Part shown: in pieces, positions 28,458-37,526 of the stretch
Numbering within the stretch: position 1 is the first letter of the stretch
How the letters are laid out: the number at the start of each line of letters is the position of its first letter
Assembly: GCA_030018415.1 (NCBI GenBank)
Contig: JASEGC010000001.1
Location: 1 to 64,000 of the forward strand
Direction of reading: 5' to 3'
Source: Candidatus Aenigmatarchaeota archaeon
GTDB lineage: Archaea; Aenigmatarchaeota; Aenigmatarchaeia; CG10238-14
Length of the DNA: 64,000 nt
The notes under the pieces: generated by a model
What the model saw: only the letters and a program-made list of their open reading frames with translations
Databases searched by the model: none
Told to the model about the DNA's origin: nothing
Program-made: the position numbers and the translations under genes

Positions 28458-29134
28458 CTTTAAAAGTTATCAACTTATATCGAAGACTATTGAAACATTT
28501 TGGAAAACAAGAATGGTGGTCAACAATTAGTACTGAAAACCCAAAGTTCGAAGTTATAGTCGGGGCGATATTAACTCAACAGACTGCATGGAAAAATGTG
28601 GAAATGGCGATTAAAAATTTAAAAGATGAGAATTTACTAGAAGCAAAAAAATTGTTTAAATTACCAATATCAAGATTAAAAGTATTAATTAAACCATGTG
28701 GTTTTTTAAAGGTGAAAACGAAAAGATTGAGAAGTTTTTTAAAATTCTTTATAGAGAATTTTGATGCTGAACTTGAAAAAATGTTTGAAAAAAATTTAAA
28801 TGAATTGAGAAGAGAGTTGTTATCTGTCCATGGAATTGGTTATGAAACATGCGATTCAATACTTTTGTATGCGGGTGAAAAACCTATTTTTGTTGTAGAT
28901 GCTTATACTTTTAGACTTTGCGAAAGATATCCGATCATAAATTCAAAAAATTATGAAGAGGTTAGGGAATTTTTCGAGAAGAATCTTCCCAGAGATGTTA
29001 ATTTATTCAAGGAATTCCATGCATTAATAGTAGAGCTTGGAAAAAATTATTGTAAGACCAAGCCTTTATGTGAAAAATGTCCGTTAAAGAAAGGTTGTAA
29101 GCATGCGATTAGTATTGACAACTTGCCCAATTGA
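28454..29134 (+). CDS. Endonuclease III-like DNA glycosylase (HhH-GPD, Fe-S)
   Basis: VIVGAILTQQTAWKNVEMAI; LLSVHGIGYETCDSILLYA; CKTKPLCEKCPLKKGC. Confidence 0.88.
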   Translation: MTLKVINLYRRLLKHFGKQEWWSTISTENPKFEVIVGAILTQQTAWKNVEMAIKNLKDENLLEAKKLFKLPISRLKVLIKPCGFLKVKTKRLRSFLKFFIENFDAELEKMFEKNLNELRRELLSVHGIGYETCDSILLYAGEKPIFVVDAYTFRLCERYPIINSKNYEEVREFFEKNLPRDVNLFKEFHALIVELGKNYCKTKPLCEKCPLKKGCKHAISIDNLPN

Positions 29135-29408
29135 TAAATCTCAAAAATTGATTGAAGAAATATTGAAATCGAAACTAGCTGGATGTGTATTGGACGTTTT
29201 ATTATCTAAGAGCAAATTCTGGTGGAAGGGAAAGATAGATGAAGAGAAAGAGACATTGATAATCTTCAAAACAAGAGATGAACTAGTTGAAAAATTGTTC
29301 AAAAAAATAAAAGAATTGCATCCTTATGATGTGCCATTCATAGGCGAGATAGAAGTAAAAAGAGTGAATGAGGAATATTTAGAATGGTTGAAAGAAGTGA
29401 CAGAATAA
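29103..29408 (+). CDS. CutA1-like divalent cation tolerance protein
   Basis: LAGCVLDVLLSKSKFWWKGKIDEEKETLIIFKT...HPYDVPFI. Confidence 0.85.
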   Translation: MRLVLTTCPIDKSQKLIEEILKSKLAGCVLDVLLSKSKFWWKGKIDEEKETLIIFKTRDELVEKLFKKIKELHPYDVPFIGEIEVKRVNEEYLEWLKEVTE

Positions 29409-30037
29409 AATACATCAGTTTTGACTTAGATGGGACTTTAATCGATAGCTTAGATTTTGAGATCTCATTTTGGAATGAAACAATACCGAGAATTTTTTCA
29501 AAACAACATAATGTACCGTTTAGTGAAGCAAAAAAGATCGTTTTGAATGCTTACAGAAAATTCAGTAAAGAAGAAGTCGAATGGCACATACCCGAATACT
29601 GGTTTAAAAAATTCAAATTGAAAGATGATTGGACTAGTGCAATCAAAGATTTAAAAGATCGTATAAAAATTTTTCCAGAAGTCAAGCGTATCTTGAGAAA
29701 ACTTTCAAAAAAATATAAATTAGTTTTGTTGACGCATTCCTTACAAGAATCTGTAGAGCTGAAAATGGCAAAATTAGGAATTCAAAAATATTTTTACAAA
29801 ATTTTTTCAGCCATTGAAGATTTTAGCTTAGTTAAATATGACGAAAGAGTTTACAAAATTTTAATAGAAAAATTGCGGATAAATGCAAAAGAGTTAGTTC
29901 ACGTTGGAGATGATCATAAGTGTGATTATTCGACTCCCAGAAGAATTGGTATTAGAGCAATATTAATAGATAGGAGTGGTAAAAGAAAAGGAAAGGATAT
30001 AATTCATGATTTAACAAAAATAGAAAGTATTTTGTAG
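29384..30037 (+). CDS. HAD-superfamily hydrolase
   Basis: ISFDLDGTLIDS; LLTHS; VHVGDDHKCDYSTPRRIG. Confidence 0.88.
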   Translation: MVERSDRIKYISFDLDGTLIDSLDFEISFWNETIPRIFSKQHNVPFSEAKKIVLNAYRKFSKEEVEWHIPEYWFKKFKLKDDWTSAIKDLKDRIKIFPEVKRILRKLSKKYKLVLLTHSLQESVELKMAKLGIQKYFYKIFSAIEDFSLVKYDERVYKILIEKLRINAKELVHVGDDHKCDYSTPRRIGIRAILIDRSGKRKGKDIIHDLTKIESIL

Positions 30038-30059
30038 TTATTTATTAAATTAAATACTT

Positions 30060-30176
30060 GGGCCCATAGCTTAGCATGGTAGAGCAGCTGACATTTGACT
30101 GAAGCTCTTATCTGCTAAGGGGGTCACCAGAAGTTTATGCTGGTAAAGGTCGAGAGTTCAAATCTCTCTGGGCCCA
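30060..30176 (+). tRNA. tRNA-Lys(CUU), probably with three short introns
   Basis: Acceptor GGGCCCA/TGGGCCC, D-arm GCTT..GAGC, T-arm GAGAG-TTCAAAT-CTCTC; anticodon-loop-like GCTCTTA; about 43 nt excess. Confidence 0.65.
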
Positions 30177-30177
30177 C

Positions 30178-30966
30178 TCAATACTCAATTTCTTTTCTAC
30201 CTTTTACTTTTGCAACAATTTCAACATAATCTCTGAAACCTACATCTCTGATCTTTTGAAGCAATTGTTCTTCAACTTGAAATATTCCCGTGGTATCGTT
30301 CATCTCAACAACGATCCTCACAGGTTTTTTCTTGCCTTCACAGATGGAAACTTTCTCGATTGCTAAAGCAGAAAATTTGTGTATGTCTGGCTTAGCTAAC
30401 TTATAAGGAATTCTCGCCCTGCCTTTAGTCATATCAGTTCCATCTGCAGTCGCTACTATTTTTGATTCCAAGCATGTGGATCTGTACTTACCGAGATGAC
30501 AAAGTATTTCTTCGATGATGATAGCTCTAATTCTTGCGATCTTTGCAATATCTGCATCCGGATCAGCTCTTCTGAGCATTCTTGTTATAATACTACGAGC
30601 TAATATGACACCTAAGATTTCATGATCATCTCTTGATACGCTATTCCCGATATCGTGCACATAAGCCCCAAGTAACAATGCCATCCTCACATCTTCTGCA
30701 TTCCCAATTTCTTCAAGGATGATATTTCCAAAAATCTTTTTTTTCTCCAGTATCGAGTAGATTTTCAATGCATTCAATGCCACAATTTTTGAGTGAACCC
30801 TACCATGGTCATTGAACCCCATCCTCACTACCATGACTTTGTTGGCTTGTTCTAGGAGACCATAAACTTCTTCGTCCCTTTCGATTATCCTCATAAGTCT
30901 TAAACATTTTTTATAATTTTTTAACTCTTTCATCAATTCTCTGTCAATCAAACTCTCTAAAGTCAT
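30178..30966 (-). CDS. HD-domain phosphohydrolase
   Basis: GRVHSKIVALNAL...LLGAYVHDIGNSVSRDDHEILG. Confidence 0.8.
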   Translation of the reverse strand: MTLESLIDRELMKELKNYKKCLRLMRIIERDEEVYGLLEQANKVMVVRMGFNDHGRVHSKIVALNALKIYSILEKKKIFGNIILEEIGNAEDVRMALLLGAYVHDIGNSVSRDDHEILGVILARSIITRMLRRADPDADIAKIARIRAIIIEEILCHLGKYRSTCLESKIVATADGTDMTKGRARIPYKLAKPDIHKFSALAIEKVSICEGKKKPVRIVVEMNDTTGIFQVEEQLLQKIRDVGFRDYVEIVAKVKGRKEIEY

Positions 30967-31051
30967 AAAAATCTATTGGTCATCAGTCTATATATCTTTA
31001 GGAATCGCCTAAAATAAATTACTAACTGGAAATAAAATTAAAGGTGGTTGA

Positions 31052-31251
31052 ATGAAAGTAGTTGTATCAGCCGTGAAAGGTGCTGGCAAATCTACAACAA
31101 TAAAATTTGTTCTAGAAAAAAACCTGACGTTAAAGTAATATCAGTAGGAAATTATTTTGAAGAAGCATACAAGAAAATGGGGTTGAAAAGAGATGAAGGA
31201 GATAAGGCTGTTGACAGAGAAAAACATAAACAAATTCAGATTAAAGTATGA
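31052..31251 (+). pseudogene. Archaeal AdkA-type adenylate kinase remnant (frameshift, 3' truncated)
   Basis: MKVVVSAVKGAGKSTTIKFVLEKN in one frame, then KKPDVKVISVGNYFEEAYKKMGLKRDEGDKAVDREKHKQIQ in another after an A7 run. Confidence 0.6.
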
Positions 31252-31339
31252 ATTTGAAGATAACAAAAAAATGCCGAAGAGATTTTAAAATTGTTTGAAC
31301 AAGGAACTTATAAATCTTGACTTCATAATTTTTATTTGG

Positions 31340-31451
31340 GCTGGGGTGGCTTAGTAGTTAAAGCGCCGGACTCATACTCACATGAGAAATGAGTTTTGAT
31401 TCCAGATGATAAGAAATCCGGAGATCGCGGGTGCGAATCCCGCTCCCAGCA
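31340..31451 (+). tRNA. tRNA-Met(CAU), elongator type, intron about 31377-31415
   Basis: GCTGGGG/TCCCAGC; CCGGA-CTCATA|intron|A-TCCGG; T-arm GCGGG-TGCGAAT-CCCGC. Confidence 0.88.
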
Positions 31452-31622
31452 ATAAAAAATCCTGTGATTGTATTTTTTAAAATTTCCATGACTGATGATG
31501 TCTAAACAACTGAAAGACTATGAATGGATAATGTTTATAATTGAGAAAAACAAATAATTAAAAAGTTGCTATGCATGACTTAGATTTTTTTCAAGAGGCA
31601 ATGTTCTCATTCATTTTAATCG

Positions 31623-31970
31623 ATGAAAGTTTTGGTGAATTTTTTGGCTCGAGAAGTTAGGTTTGTAACAGAAACTATCGGAAAGATTATGGCTGAATGG
31701 ACCAAGAATGGAAAAAAAAGCTTTATCGTGAAAGTTCCAAAATCACATCACATAAAAGAATTTGAACTCTTGCTCAAACAGATGCTGATACATTATCAAG
31801 TCCCCGTGAAGACTGAAGTGCAAGAAATACCGGTGGAGATAAGATGCAAATGTGGTTATTGCGGTGAAATCAAAAATTCTGATCCTACTGAAGTTATAAG
31901 AATTCTGTGCCCATCTTGTAAAAAGAATCATGCTAAGGTAATTTCTGGAAAAAATATAGAAGTCATATGA
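31623..31970 (+). CDS. Hypothetical protein with C-terminal zinc ribbon
   Basis: CKCGYCGEIKN...ILCPSCKKNHAKVISGKNIEV. Confidence 0.5.
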   Translation: MKVLVNFLAREVRFVTETIGKIMAEWTKNGKKSFIVKVPKSHHIKEFELLLKQMLIHYQVPVKTEVQEIPVEIRCKCGYCGEIKNSDPTEVIRILCPSCKKNHAKVISGKNIEVI

Positions 31971-32149
31971 GAAAGTAATAAAATTCGGTAATTTTTGTGT
32001 GTTTTCCCTTGGTTTTACGACTCATTCGTAAAAATACCTTATAAGCCTAAAAAAGCAAAGCTTTTTATAGGTGCGCATATTTAATTATAGATAGCAAAAT
32101 ATCCCTTTTTTAAGGGGAGTTAGCCAAAAAAATGAGGGGGTGAAAAAGA

Positions 32150-32317
32150 GTGACTGTAATCGTTAAGAGTGCAGTTAGAGAGCTACTAAAGGGTAGAGCT
32201 AATGTAAGTGAAGAGTTCTTGAAGAGATTAGACGCGGACGTTGCAGCTTTAATTAGAAGAGCCGCTGAGAGAGCAAAGGAAAATGGAAGAAAGACATTGA
32301 AAGCAAGAGACTGCTAA
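32150..32317 (+). CDS. Short archaeal histone-fold protein ending near the start of helix 3
   Basis: GTG start; SAVRELLKGRANVSEEFLKRLDADVAALIRRAAERAKENGRKTLKARDC, cf. archaeal histone ...LARHAGRKTIKAEDIELAVRRF. Confidence 0.7.
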   Translation: MTVIVKSAVRELLKGRANVSEEFLKRLDADVAALIRRAAERAKENGRKTLKARDC

Positions 32318-32383
32318 ATCATAAAATATGGGGTTTATTCCCCTATTTTTCTTTTTTCTATATTTATCATCCCTTTTATTCTG

Positions 32384-32731
32384 TTAATTCATCGACTTCT
32401 TTTCTACTTTTTCTAATTCTTTTACTTGCTCCTTATCTTCTTTTAATAGCAGAGCTTGGAGTTCTCCCACGTGTGTCTTTTCTTCTTTTGCTATGTCCAA
32501 AAGAATTTTCTTAATGTTCTCATTTTCAGTCATGGCTGCTAGCTGCTCATAAAGACTCACAGCATCCAATTCAGCTATCATCCCAACTCTTAGTATCTCT
32601 TTGTCCAAATCTTCTTCTTTCATTTTTTCAAGATTTATGGGTATATAACCAAATTCAATTTTAGGAGAATAAACTCCTCCTGAAATCTTTTCTATAAAAT
32701 CAGCAGATGTCAAGTCACCTAAGCATCTCAC
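32384..32731 (-). CDS. Ferritin-like/rubrerythrin-like di-iron protein
   Basis: ELDAVSLYEQLAAMTENENIKKILLDIAKEEKTHVGELQALLLKEDKEQVKEL. Confidence 0.75.
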   Translation of the reverse strand: MRCLGDLTSADFIEKISGGVYSPKIEFGYIPINLEKMKEEDLDKEILRVGMIAELDAVSLYEQLAAMTENENIKKILLDIAKEEKTHVGELQALLLKEDKEQVKELEKVEKKSMN

Positions 32732-32845
32732 TATAGGAATGGCAGCAGGGGCTGGATTTTATATGATAGTTATGTAGCCACGATCCTTGCATACATTACA
32801 TTAAAGTTGGGAGAAATAGAGAGTAAAATAAGGAAGAAAAATAAA

Positions 32846-34267
32846 TCATTTCTTTATCTTCCACTTAACTCCTTTTGGTGTATCTTCAAGTATAACTCCC
32901 ATGTTCTTCAACTTAGCCCTGATATCATCAGCAGCCTTCCAGTCTTTTTTGCTCCTCGCCTTTTCTCTCTCATTAATCAACTTCTTGATATCCTCTGATA
33001 GTTCTTCTTTCTTGATTTCAGGAATGATCTGGAAGAATTGGCCCAACTCATGGATAACTTCTTTTGCATACACCAAATCCTCTTTGGAGAATTTTTTCAT
33101 CTCGATTTGTTTGTTTACAAGAGAGATGATCTTGAAGAAGTTTGTTAAAGCTAAAGAAGTGTTCATATCATCCTCCATCGCATCAAAGAATCTTTTTCTT
33201 AATTTTTTTATGTCTGAGACAAAAATCGGCTCAACACTCTTTGCAACTTTTAAATTGTCATCAATTTTCTCTAAAGTAGTGGAAATTCTTTCTACTTTTT
33301 TCTTCGCAACCTCTAAATCCCTCTCATTGTAATCTAGAGGCTTTCGATAATGCGTTGAAGCTATCCATAGTCTTAGAGTCTCAGGATCATTCTTGTCTAG
33401 AGTATCTGTGAGTCTTATACAATTACCGAGAGACTTAGACATTTTTACTTTGTTAATAGTTAACAGACCAGTATGAACCCAGTACTTGACATAAGGCTTA
33501 ATTCCTGTTATAGCTTCTGCCTGTGCAATCTCAGCTTCATGATGTGGGAATACTAGTTCTATCGATCCTCCATGAATGTCATACTGCGGGCCAAAGTACT
33601 TCATCGCAATAGCAGTATCCTCGATATGCCAACCAGGATAACCGATACCAAAGGGGGAATCCCATTTTAGGAGGTGTTCTGGCGGAGCTTTAATCCACAA
33701 AGCAAAATCACGCGGGTCTCTTTTTTCAGGGTTGACTTCAACTCTCGCTCCTGCTATCAATTTTTTAGGAACCTTTCTGGACAATTTTCCATAATCCTTG
33801 AATTTAGAGACTTTAAAGTAAACAGAATTGTTGACTTCATACGCATATCCTTTTTTTATCAGGACTCGAACCTGTTCGATTATTTCTTTTATATGATGAG
33901 TTGCTCTCAGTAACATATCAGGCCTTAAAAACCTCATTTTATCAAATGTCATGAGATGATGTTTCATGAAGAATTCGACAATCTCCATCGGGTCTTTTCT
34001 TTCCTCTTTGGCTTTTTTTATGATCCTATCTTCGCCAGTTTCTAGCAAATGTCCAACGTCAGTGATGTTCTGTATGTAATTAACTCTGTATCCTGAGTAC
34101 CTTAGAAACCTAACTAGAGTATCGTAAAAGGCGTAGGTTCTTGCATGACCTAGATGAACGTAATCGTACTCTGTTACTCCACACACAAAAATCTTTACTT
34201 TTCCTTTTTCCAAAGGCTTGAAGATTTCTTTTTTTCTAGACATTGTGTTGAAAATTTTTAACGTCAC
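32846..34267 (-). CDS. cysS: Cysteinyl-tRNA synthetase
   Basis: FVCGVTEYDYVHLGHART; WHIEDTAIAMKYFG; KMSKSLGN. Confidence 0.97.
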   Translation of the reverse strand: MTLKIFNTMSRKKEIFKPLEKGKVKIFVCGVTEYDYVHLGHARTYAFYDTLVRFLRYSGYRVNYIQNITDVGHLLETGEDRIIKKAKEERKDPMEIVEFFMKHHLMTFDKMRFLRPDMLLRATHHIKEIIEQVRVLIKKGYAYEVNNSVYFKVSKFKDYGKLSRKVPKKLIAGARVEVNPEKRDPRDFALWIKAPPEHLLKWDSPFGIGYPGWHIEDTAIAMKYFGPQYDIHGGSIELVFPHHEAEIAQAEAITGIKPYVKYWVHTGLLTINKVKMSKSLGNCIRLTDTLDKNDPETLRLWIASTHYRKPLDYNERDLEVAKKKVERISTTLEKIDDNLKVAKSVEPIFVSDIKKLRKRFFDAMEDDMNTSLALTNFFKIISLVNKQIEMKKFSKEDLVYAKEVIHELGQFFQIIPEIKKEELSEDIKKLINEREKARSKKDWKAADDIRAKLKNMGVILEDTPKGVKWKIKK

Positions 34268-34279
34268 AACATCACGAAT

Positions 34280-34416
34280 AGCCGAGGAAGGGAATCGAAC
34301 CCTTTTAAACCGGTGTCAACACATCATTTATCAGTACACCAGCTCTGCAGCATCGACTCTCATTTTGAGATCGGTCGCATTTACGGCTTTATTAGTCGCC
34401 GTTCTGCCACCTCGGC
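34280..34416 (-). tRNA. tRNA with acceptor GCCGAGG (Leu or Ser, not resolved), multiple introns including one in the D-loop (about 34384-34398)
   Basis: RC: GCCGAGG...AAGGG-TTCGATT-CCCTT-CCTCGGC; removing CGACTAATAAAGCCG gives D-arm GCA-GAACGGTAAA-TGC; a CTCAAAA loop is a possible CAA anticodon. Confidence 0.55.
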
Positions 34417-34443
34417 ATCATTAGAAACTATATTATTTAAAAT

Positions 34444-35367
34444 TTAAAAAACATCATCACTCAAGTATCTCTCACCTCTATCTGGAAAGATTGTCACAAC
34501 AGTTTTACCTTTACCTAATTTTTTTGCAGTTTTCAAGGCAGCGAACATGTTTGCTCCTGAAGATATACCTGCCAATATTCCTTCTTCTTTTGCTAATCTG
34601 CGAGTTGTATTAATAGCATCATCATCAGTCACAGTTATTATCTCATCGATTAAACCCAAACCAGACTTTAAAACTTCTGGGATGAATCCTTCACCAATCC
34701 CCTGTATCATGTGTTGACCAGATTTTCCTTCAGAAAGTATTGGAGAACCTGCAGGTTCAACAGCAATAATTTTCACATTTGGTATTTTTTCTTTCAATGC
34801 TTGAGCAACACCAACGAGTGTACCGCCAGTTCCTACTCCAGCCACGAACGCATCGATGTTTCCTCCAACCTGACCTAAAATTTCTTTTCCAGTCGTTTCT
34901 CTATGGGCTTTCACATTATCCATGTTCTTGAACTGATTTGGTGAGAAAACTTTTGGATTTTCTCTCGACATTTGTTCGGCTTTTTCGATCGCAAGTTTTA
35001 CATCAACTTCTCCACCATTTGGAGTAAATAAAATATCAGCTCCATAAGCTTTTATCATCCTCTCTCTTTCTTTACTCATGCCTTTGGGCATAACTGCAAT
35101 CATTTTATAACCTTTAATCGCAGCGACCATAGCTAAAGCAATGCCTGTGTTACCAGTAGTAGGTTCGACTATTATAGAATCTGACTTGAGAATTCCTCTT
35201 TTTTCTGCTTCCTCGATCATGTATTTTGCTATCCTATCCTTTACTGAACCACTCGAGTTGAACATCTCTAACTTTGCTAACACAGTCGCACTATTCTTGT
35301 CAGTTAATTTGTTTATCTTTACCATTGGCGTATTTCCAATCATTTCTAGGACATTATTGTAATACAT
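34444..35367 (-). CDS. cysK: Cysteine synthase, PLP-dependent
   Basis: IGNTPMVKINKL; SGSVKDRIA; EPTTGNTGIALA; GTGGTLVGVAQ. Confidence 0.95.
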   Translation of the reverse strand: MYYNNVLEMIGNTPMVKINKLTDKNSATVLAKLEMFNSSGSVKDRIAKYMIEEAEKRGILKSDSIIVEPTTGNTGIALAMVAAIKGYKMIAVMPKGMSKERERMIKAYGADILFTPNGGEVDVKLAIEKAEQMSRENPKVFSPNQFKNMDNVKAHRETTGKEILGQVGGNIDAFVAGVGTGGTLVGVAQALKEKIPNVKIIAVEPAGSPILSEGKSGQHMIQGIGEGFIPEVLKSGLGLIDEIITVTDDDAINTTRRLAKEEGILAGISSGANMFAALKTAKKLGKGKTVVTIFPDRGERYLSDDVF

Positions 35368-35593
35368 TCCTATTCACCTCTAACGAAAAGATTTTTTTCC
35401 TCAAGTCTGAGAAAGTTGAAATTTCCTTAACCAAACCTTGCTCTTTCAAGATTGCTGAATTATATCTTAAAGTTCTCTCAGGTAGTTTAGTTATCTCAAG
35501 AAGTTGTCGACGAGACTTAGGACTAGAAGAAAGAGCTGACTTAGTCAGCTTTGAAACAAACTGGTTCACCGACCATCCGATCCACCATAACAC
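35354..35593 (-). CDS. HTH transcriptional regulator
   Basis: [46 protein letters not shown]. Confidence 0.65.
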   Translation of the reverse strand: MLWWIGWSVNQFVSKLTKSALSSSPKSRRQLLEITKLPERTLRYNSAILKEQGLVKEISTFSDLRKKIFSLEVNRNVLQ

Positions 35594-35683
35594 TGTTATA
35601 TTTATAATGCAATCAGATATTTAAGTTTAACTAAAGCGACAAAATTATTTGTACCAAAAAATTTAACTTCATCCAATTATTAT

Positions 35684-36613
35684 ATGTTCGTTATTAGTGA
35701 TGAAATGAAAATAACTGAAAAGATCGTTGAGATGAAAGGAACTGACAGGCTGAAGAGAGGATTTGCTAAGATGTGCAAGGGTGGAGTGATAATGGATGTT
35801 GTCAACGGAGAACAGGCAAAGATCGCCGAAGATGCGGGAGCTGTTTCTGTCATGGCCTTAGAGGCAGTACCAGCAGACATAAGAGCAAAAGGTGGGGTGG
35901 CAAGGATGGCTGACCCACAAAAAATCAAAGAAATAATGGATGCTGTCACTATTCCTGTCATGGCTAAATGCAGGATAGGTCATTTTGCGGAAGCACAGAT
36001 ACTCGAAGCTTTGGGCGTGGATATGATCGACGAGAGTGAAGTGTTGACGCCAGCAGACGAAGAAGACCATATTGATAAGAGAAAGTTCACGATTCCTTTT
36101 GTTTGCGGAGCAAGAAACTTGGGCGAAGCTTTGAGAAGAATAAATGAAGGTGCAGCGATGATAAGAACTAAAGGCGAACCCGGAACTGGAAATGTTGTTG
36201 AAGCTGTAAGACACATGAAACTCATGAACAGAGAGATAGCTGAATTGAAAAAAATGTCTGAAAAGCAATTAAAAGAAAAGGCAAAAGAATATCGTGTGCC
36301 GTTGGAATTGGTTAAAGAAACAAGAGATTTAGGAAGATTACCAGTAGTTAATTTCGCTGCAGGGGGTATTTCTACACCATCTGATAGCTCCCTGATGATG
36401 CAATTAGGCGCGGATGGTATATTCGTTGGTTCGGGAATATTCAAATCTAAAAACCCAAAGGCATACGCAAAAGCGATTGTAGAAGCCACAATGCATTATG
36501 ATGATCCAAAAATTCTCGCAAAAGTTTCTGAAGGTTTAGGGGAACCGATGGAAGGCATCGACACTTCAAAGATGGATGAAAAACAAAAAATGCAAATACG
36601 GGGAACTGATTGA
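35684..36613 (+). CDS. pdxS: Pyridoxal 5'-phosphate synthase subunit PdxS
   Basis: [39 protein letters not shown]. Confidence 0.97.
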   Translation: MFVISDEMKITEKIVEMKGTDRLKRGFAKMCKGGVIMDVVNGEQAKIAEDAGAVSVMALEAVPADIRAKGGVARMADPQKIKEIMDAVTIPVMAKCRIGHFAEAQILEALGVDMIDESEVLTPADEEDHIDKRKFTIPFVCGARNLGEALRRINEGAAMIRTKGEPGTGNVVEAVRHMKLMNREIAELKKMSEKQLKEKAKEYRVPLELVKETRDLGRLPVVNFAAGGISTPSDSSLMMQLGADGIFVGSGIFKSKNPKAYAKAIVEATMHYDDPKILAKVSEGLGEPMEGIDTSKMDEKQKMQIRGTD

Positions 36614-37209
36614 AGATCGGAGTTGTAGCTGTACAGGGCGCTGTTTCTGAACATGTTGAAGCCTTGAACAAGGCGATGGAAGAACTCAAAATCGATGAAA
36701 AGGCTGTATACGTAAGAGATGTTAAAGATTTAAACGATATTTCTGGGATTGTGATACCAGGCGGTGAATCAACGACAATAAACAGACTCATGCTTACTAC
36801 AGGAATGCATGAAAGAATAATCGAACTTTCAGAAGAAGGATTACCAATTCTAGGAACATGTGCTGGTGCCATTCTCTTGGCAAAAGAAGGAGATGAACAG
36901 ATTAAACAGACTAACACAGTCTTGTTAGGATTGATGGATATGAAAGTTTTGAGGAATGCTTATGGTAGACAAGTGGATTCTTTCGAGGCTGATGTTAAAA
37001 TACCTGAAATCGGGAATAAGCCTTTCAGAGCAGTCTTCATTCGTGCTCCTGTCATAGAAAGAGTTTGGGGAAATACTAAAGTATGGGCCAAGCATAAAAA
37101 TACAATAATTGGAGTGAAGAAAGAAAACATTCTAGCTTTAACTTTTCATCCAGAGTTAACAAACGATCTTAGAATTCACAAGTACTTTATTAAAATGGTA
37201 ATGAAATAA
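36610..37209 (+). CDS. pdxT: Pyridoxal 5'-phosphate synthase glutaminase subunit PdxT
   Basis: [43 protein letters not shown]. Confidence 0.96.
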   Translation: MKIGVVAVQGAVSEHVEALNKAMEELKIDEKAVYVRDVKDLNDISGIVIPGGESTTINRLMLTTGMHERIIELSEEGLPILGTCAGAILLAKEGDEQIKQTNTVLLGLMDMKVLRNAYGRQVDSFEADVKIPEIGNKPFRAVFIRAPVIERVWGNTKVWAKHKNTIIGVKKENILALTFHPELTNDLRIHKYFIKMVMK

Positions 37210-37214
37210 TTATT

Positions 37215-37346
37215 ATGGCAAAATGCTATCTATGCAAGAGTTTTATAAAAGTTCCTAAACACACAACTCCTAACGGAAGATATTTATGCAGAAGATGTTA
37301 TTTTAGACAATTGCTGAAGAAGAAATTAAAATTCTGGAAAAAATAG
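37215..37346 (+). CDS. 43-aa zinc-finger microprotein
   Basis: MAKCYLCKSFIKVPKHTTPNGRYLCRRCYFRQLLKKKLKFWKK. Confidence 0.5.
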   Translation: MAKCYLCKSFIKVPKHTTPNGRYLCRRCYFRQLLKKKLKFWKK

Positions 37347-37388
37347 TTCTCAAAGATTTATAAATGAACCAAACAAACAAGGGAAATT

Positions 37389-37526
37389 ATGAGAGAAGAA
37401 AAAATTAAAAAATTTATCAAAGTCTCTGAATCGAGTTATAATATTGATGTTTCTGAAGTATGTGGAGAACCTTCTAGCAATAATATTTGCAATGCTTGTA
37501 CTTTGTTTAAAGAATTAGCGAAGTGA
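37389..37526 (+). CDS. 45-aa protein resembling the C-terminal zinc-finger segment of TtuA/Ncs6-type tRNA thiolases
   Basis: VSEVCGEPSSNNICNACTLFKEL (C-G-x-P-[ST]-S...CxxC); stop overlaps start of PP-loop gene. Confidence 0.45.
   Translation: MREEKIKKFIKVSESSYNIDVSEVCGEPSSNNICNACTLFKELAK

Noticed and set aside
34281-34416. C/D-box-like motifs (CTGATAAATGATG) within the tRNA variable/intron region as an intron-encoded sRNA
   Set aside because: Motif order and spacing do not match a standard C/D box guide; likely chance in AT-rich sequence.
35858-36917. Long antisense ORFs opposite pdxS/pdxT (and similar antisense ORFs elsewhere in the track)
   Set aside because: Opposite strongly recognised conserved genes, no recognisable domains; explained by codon bias.
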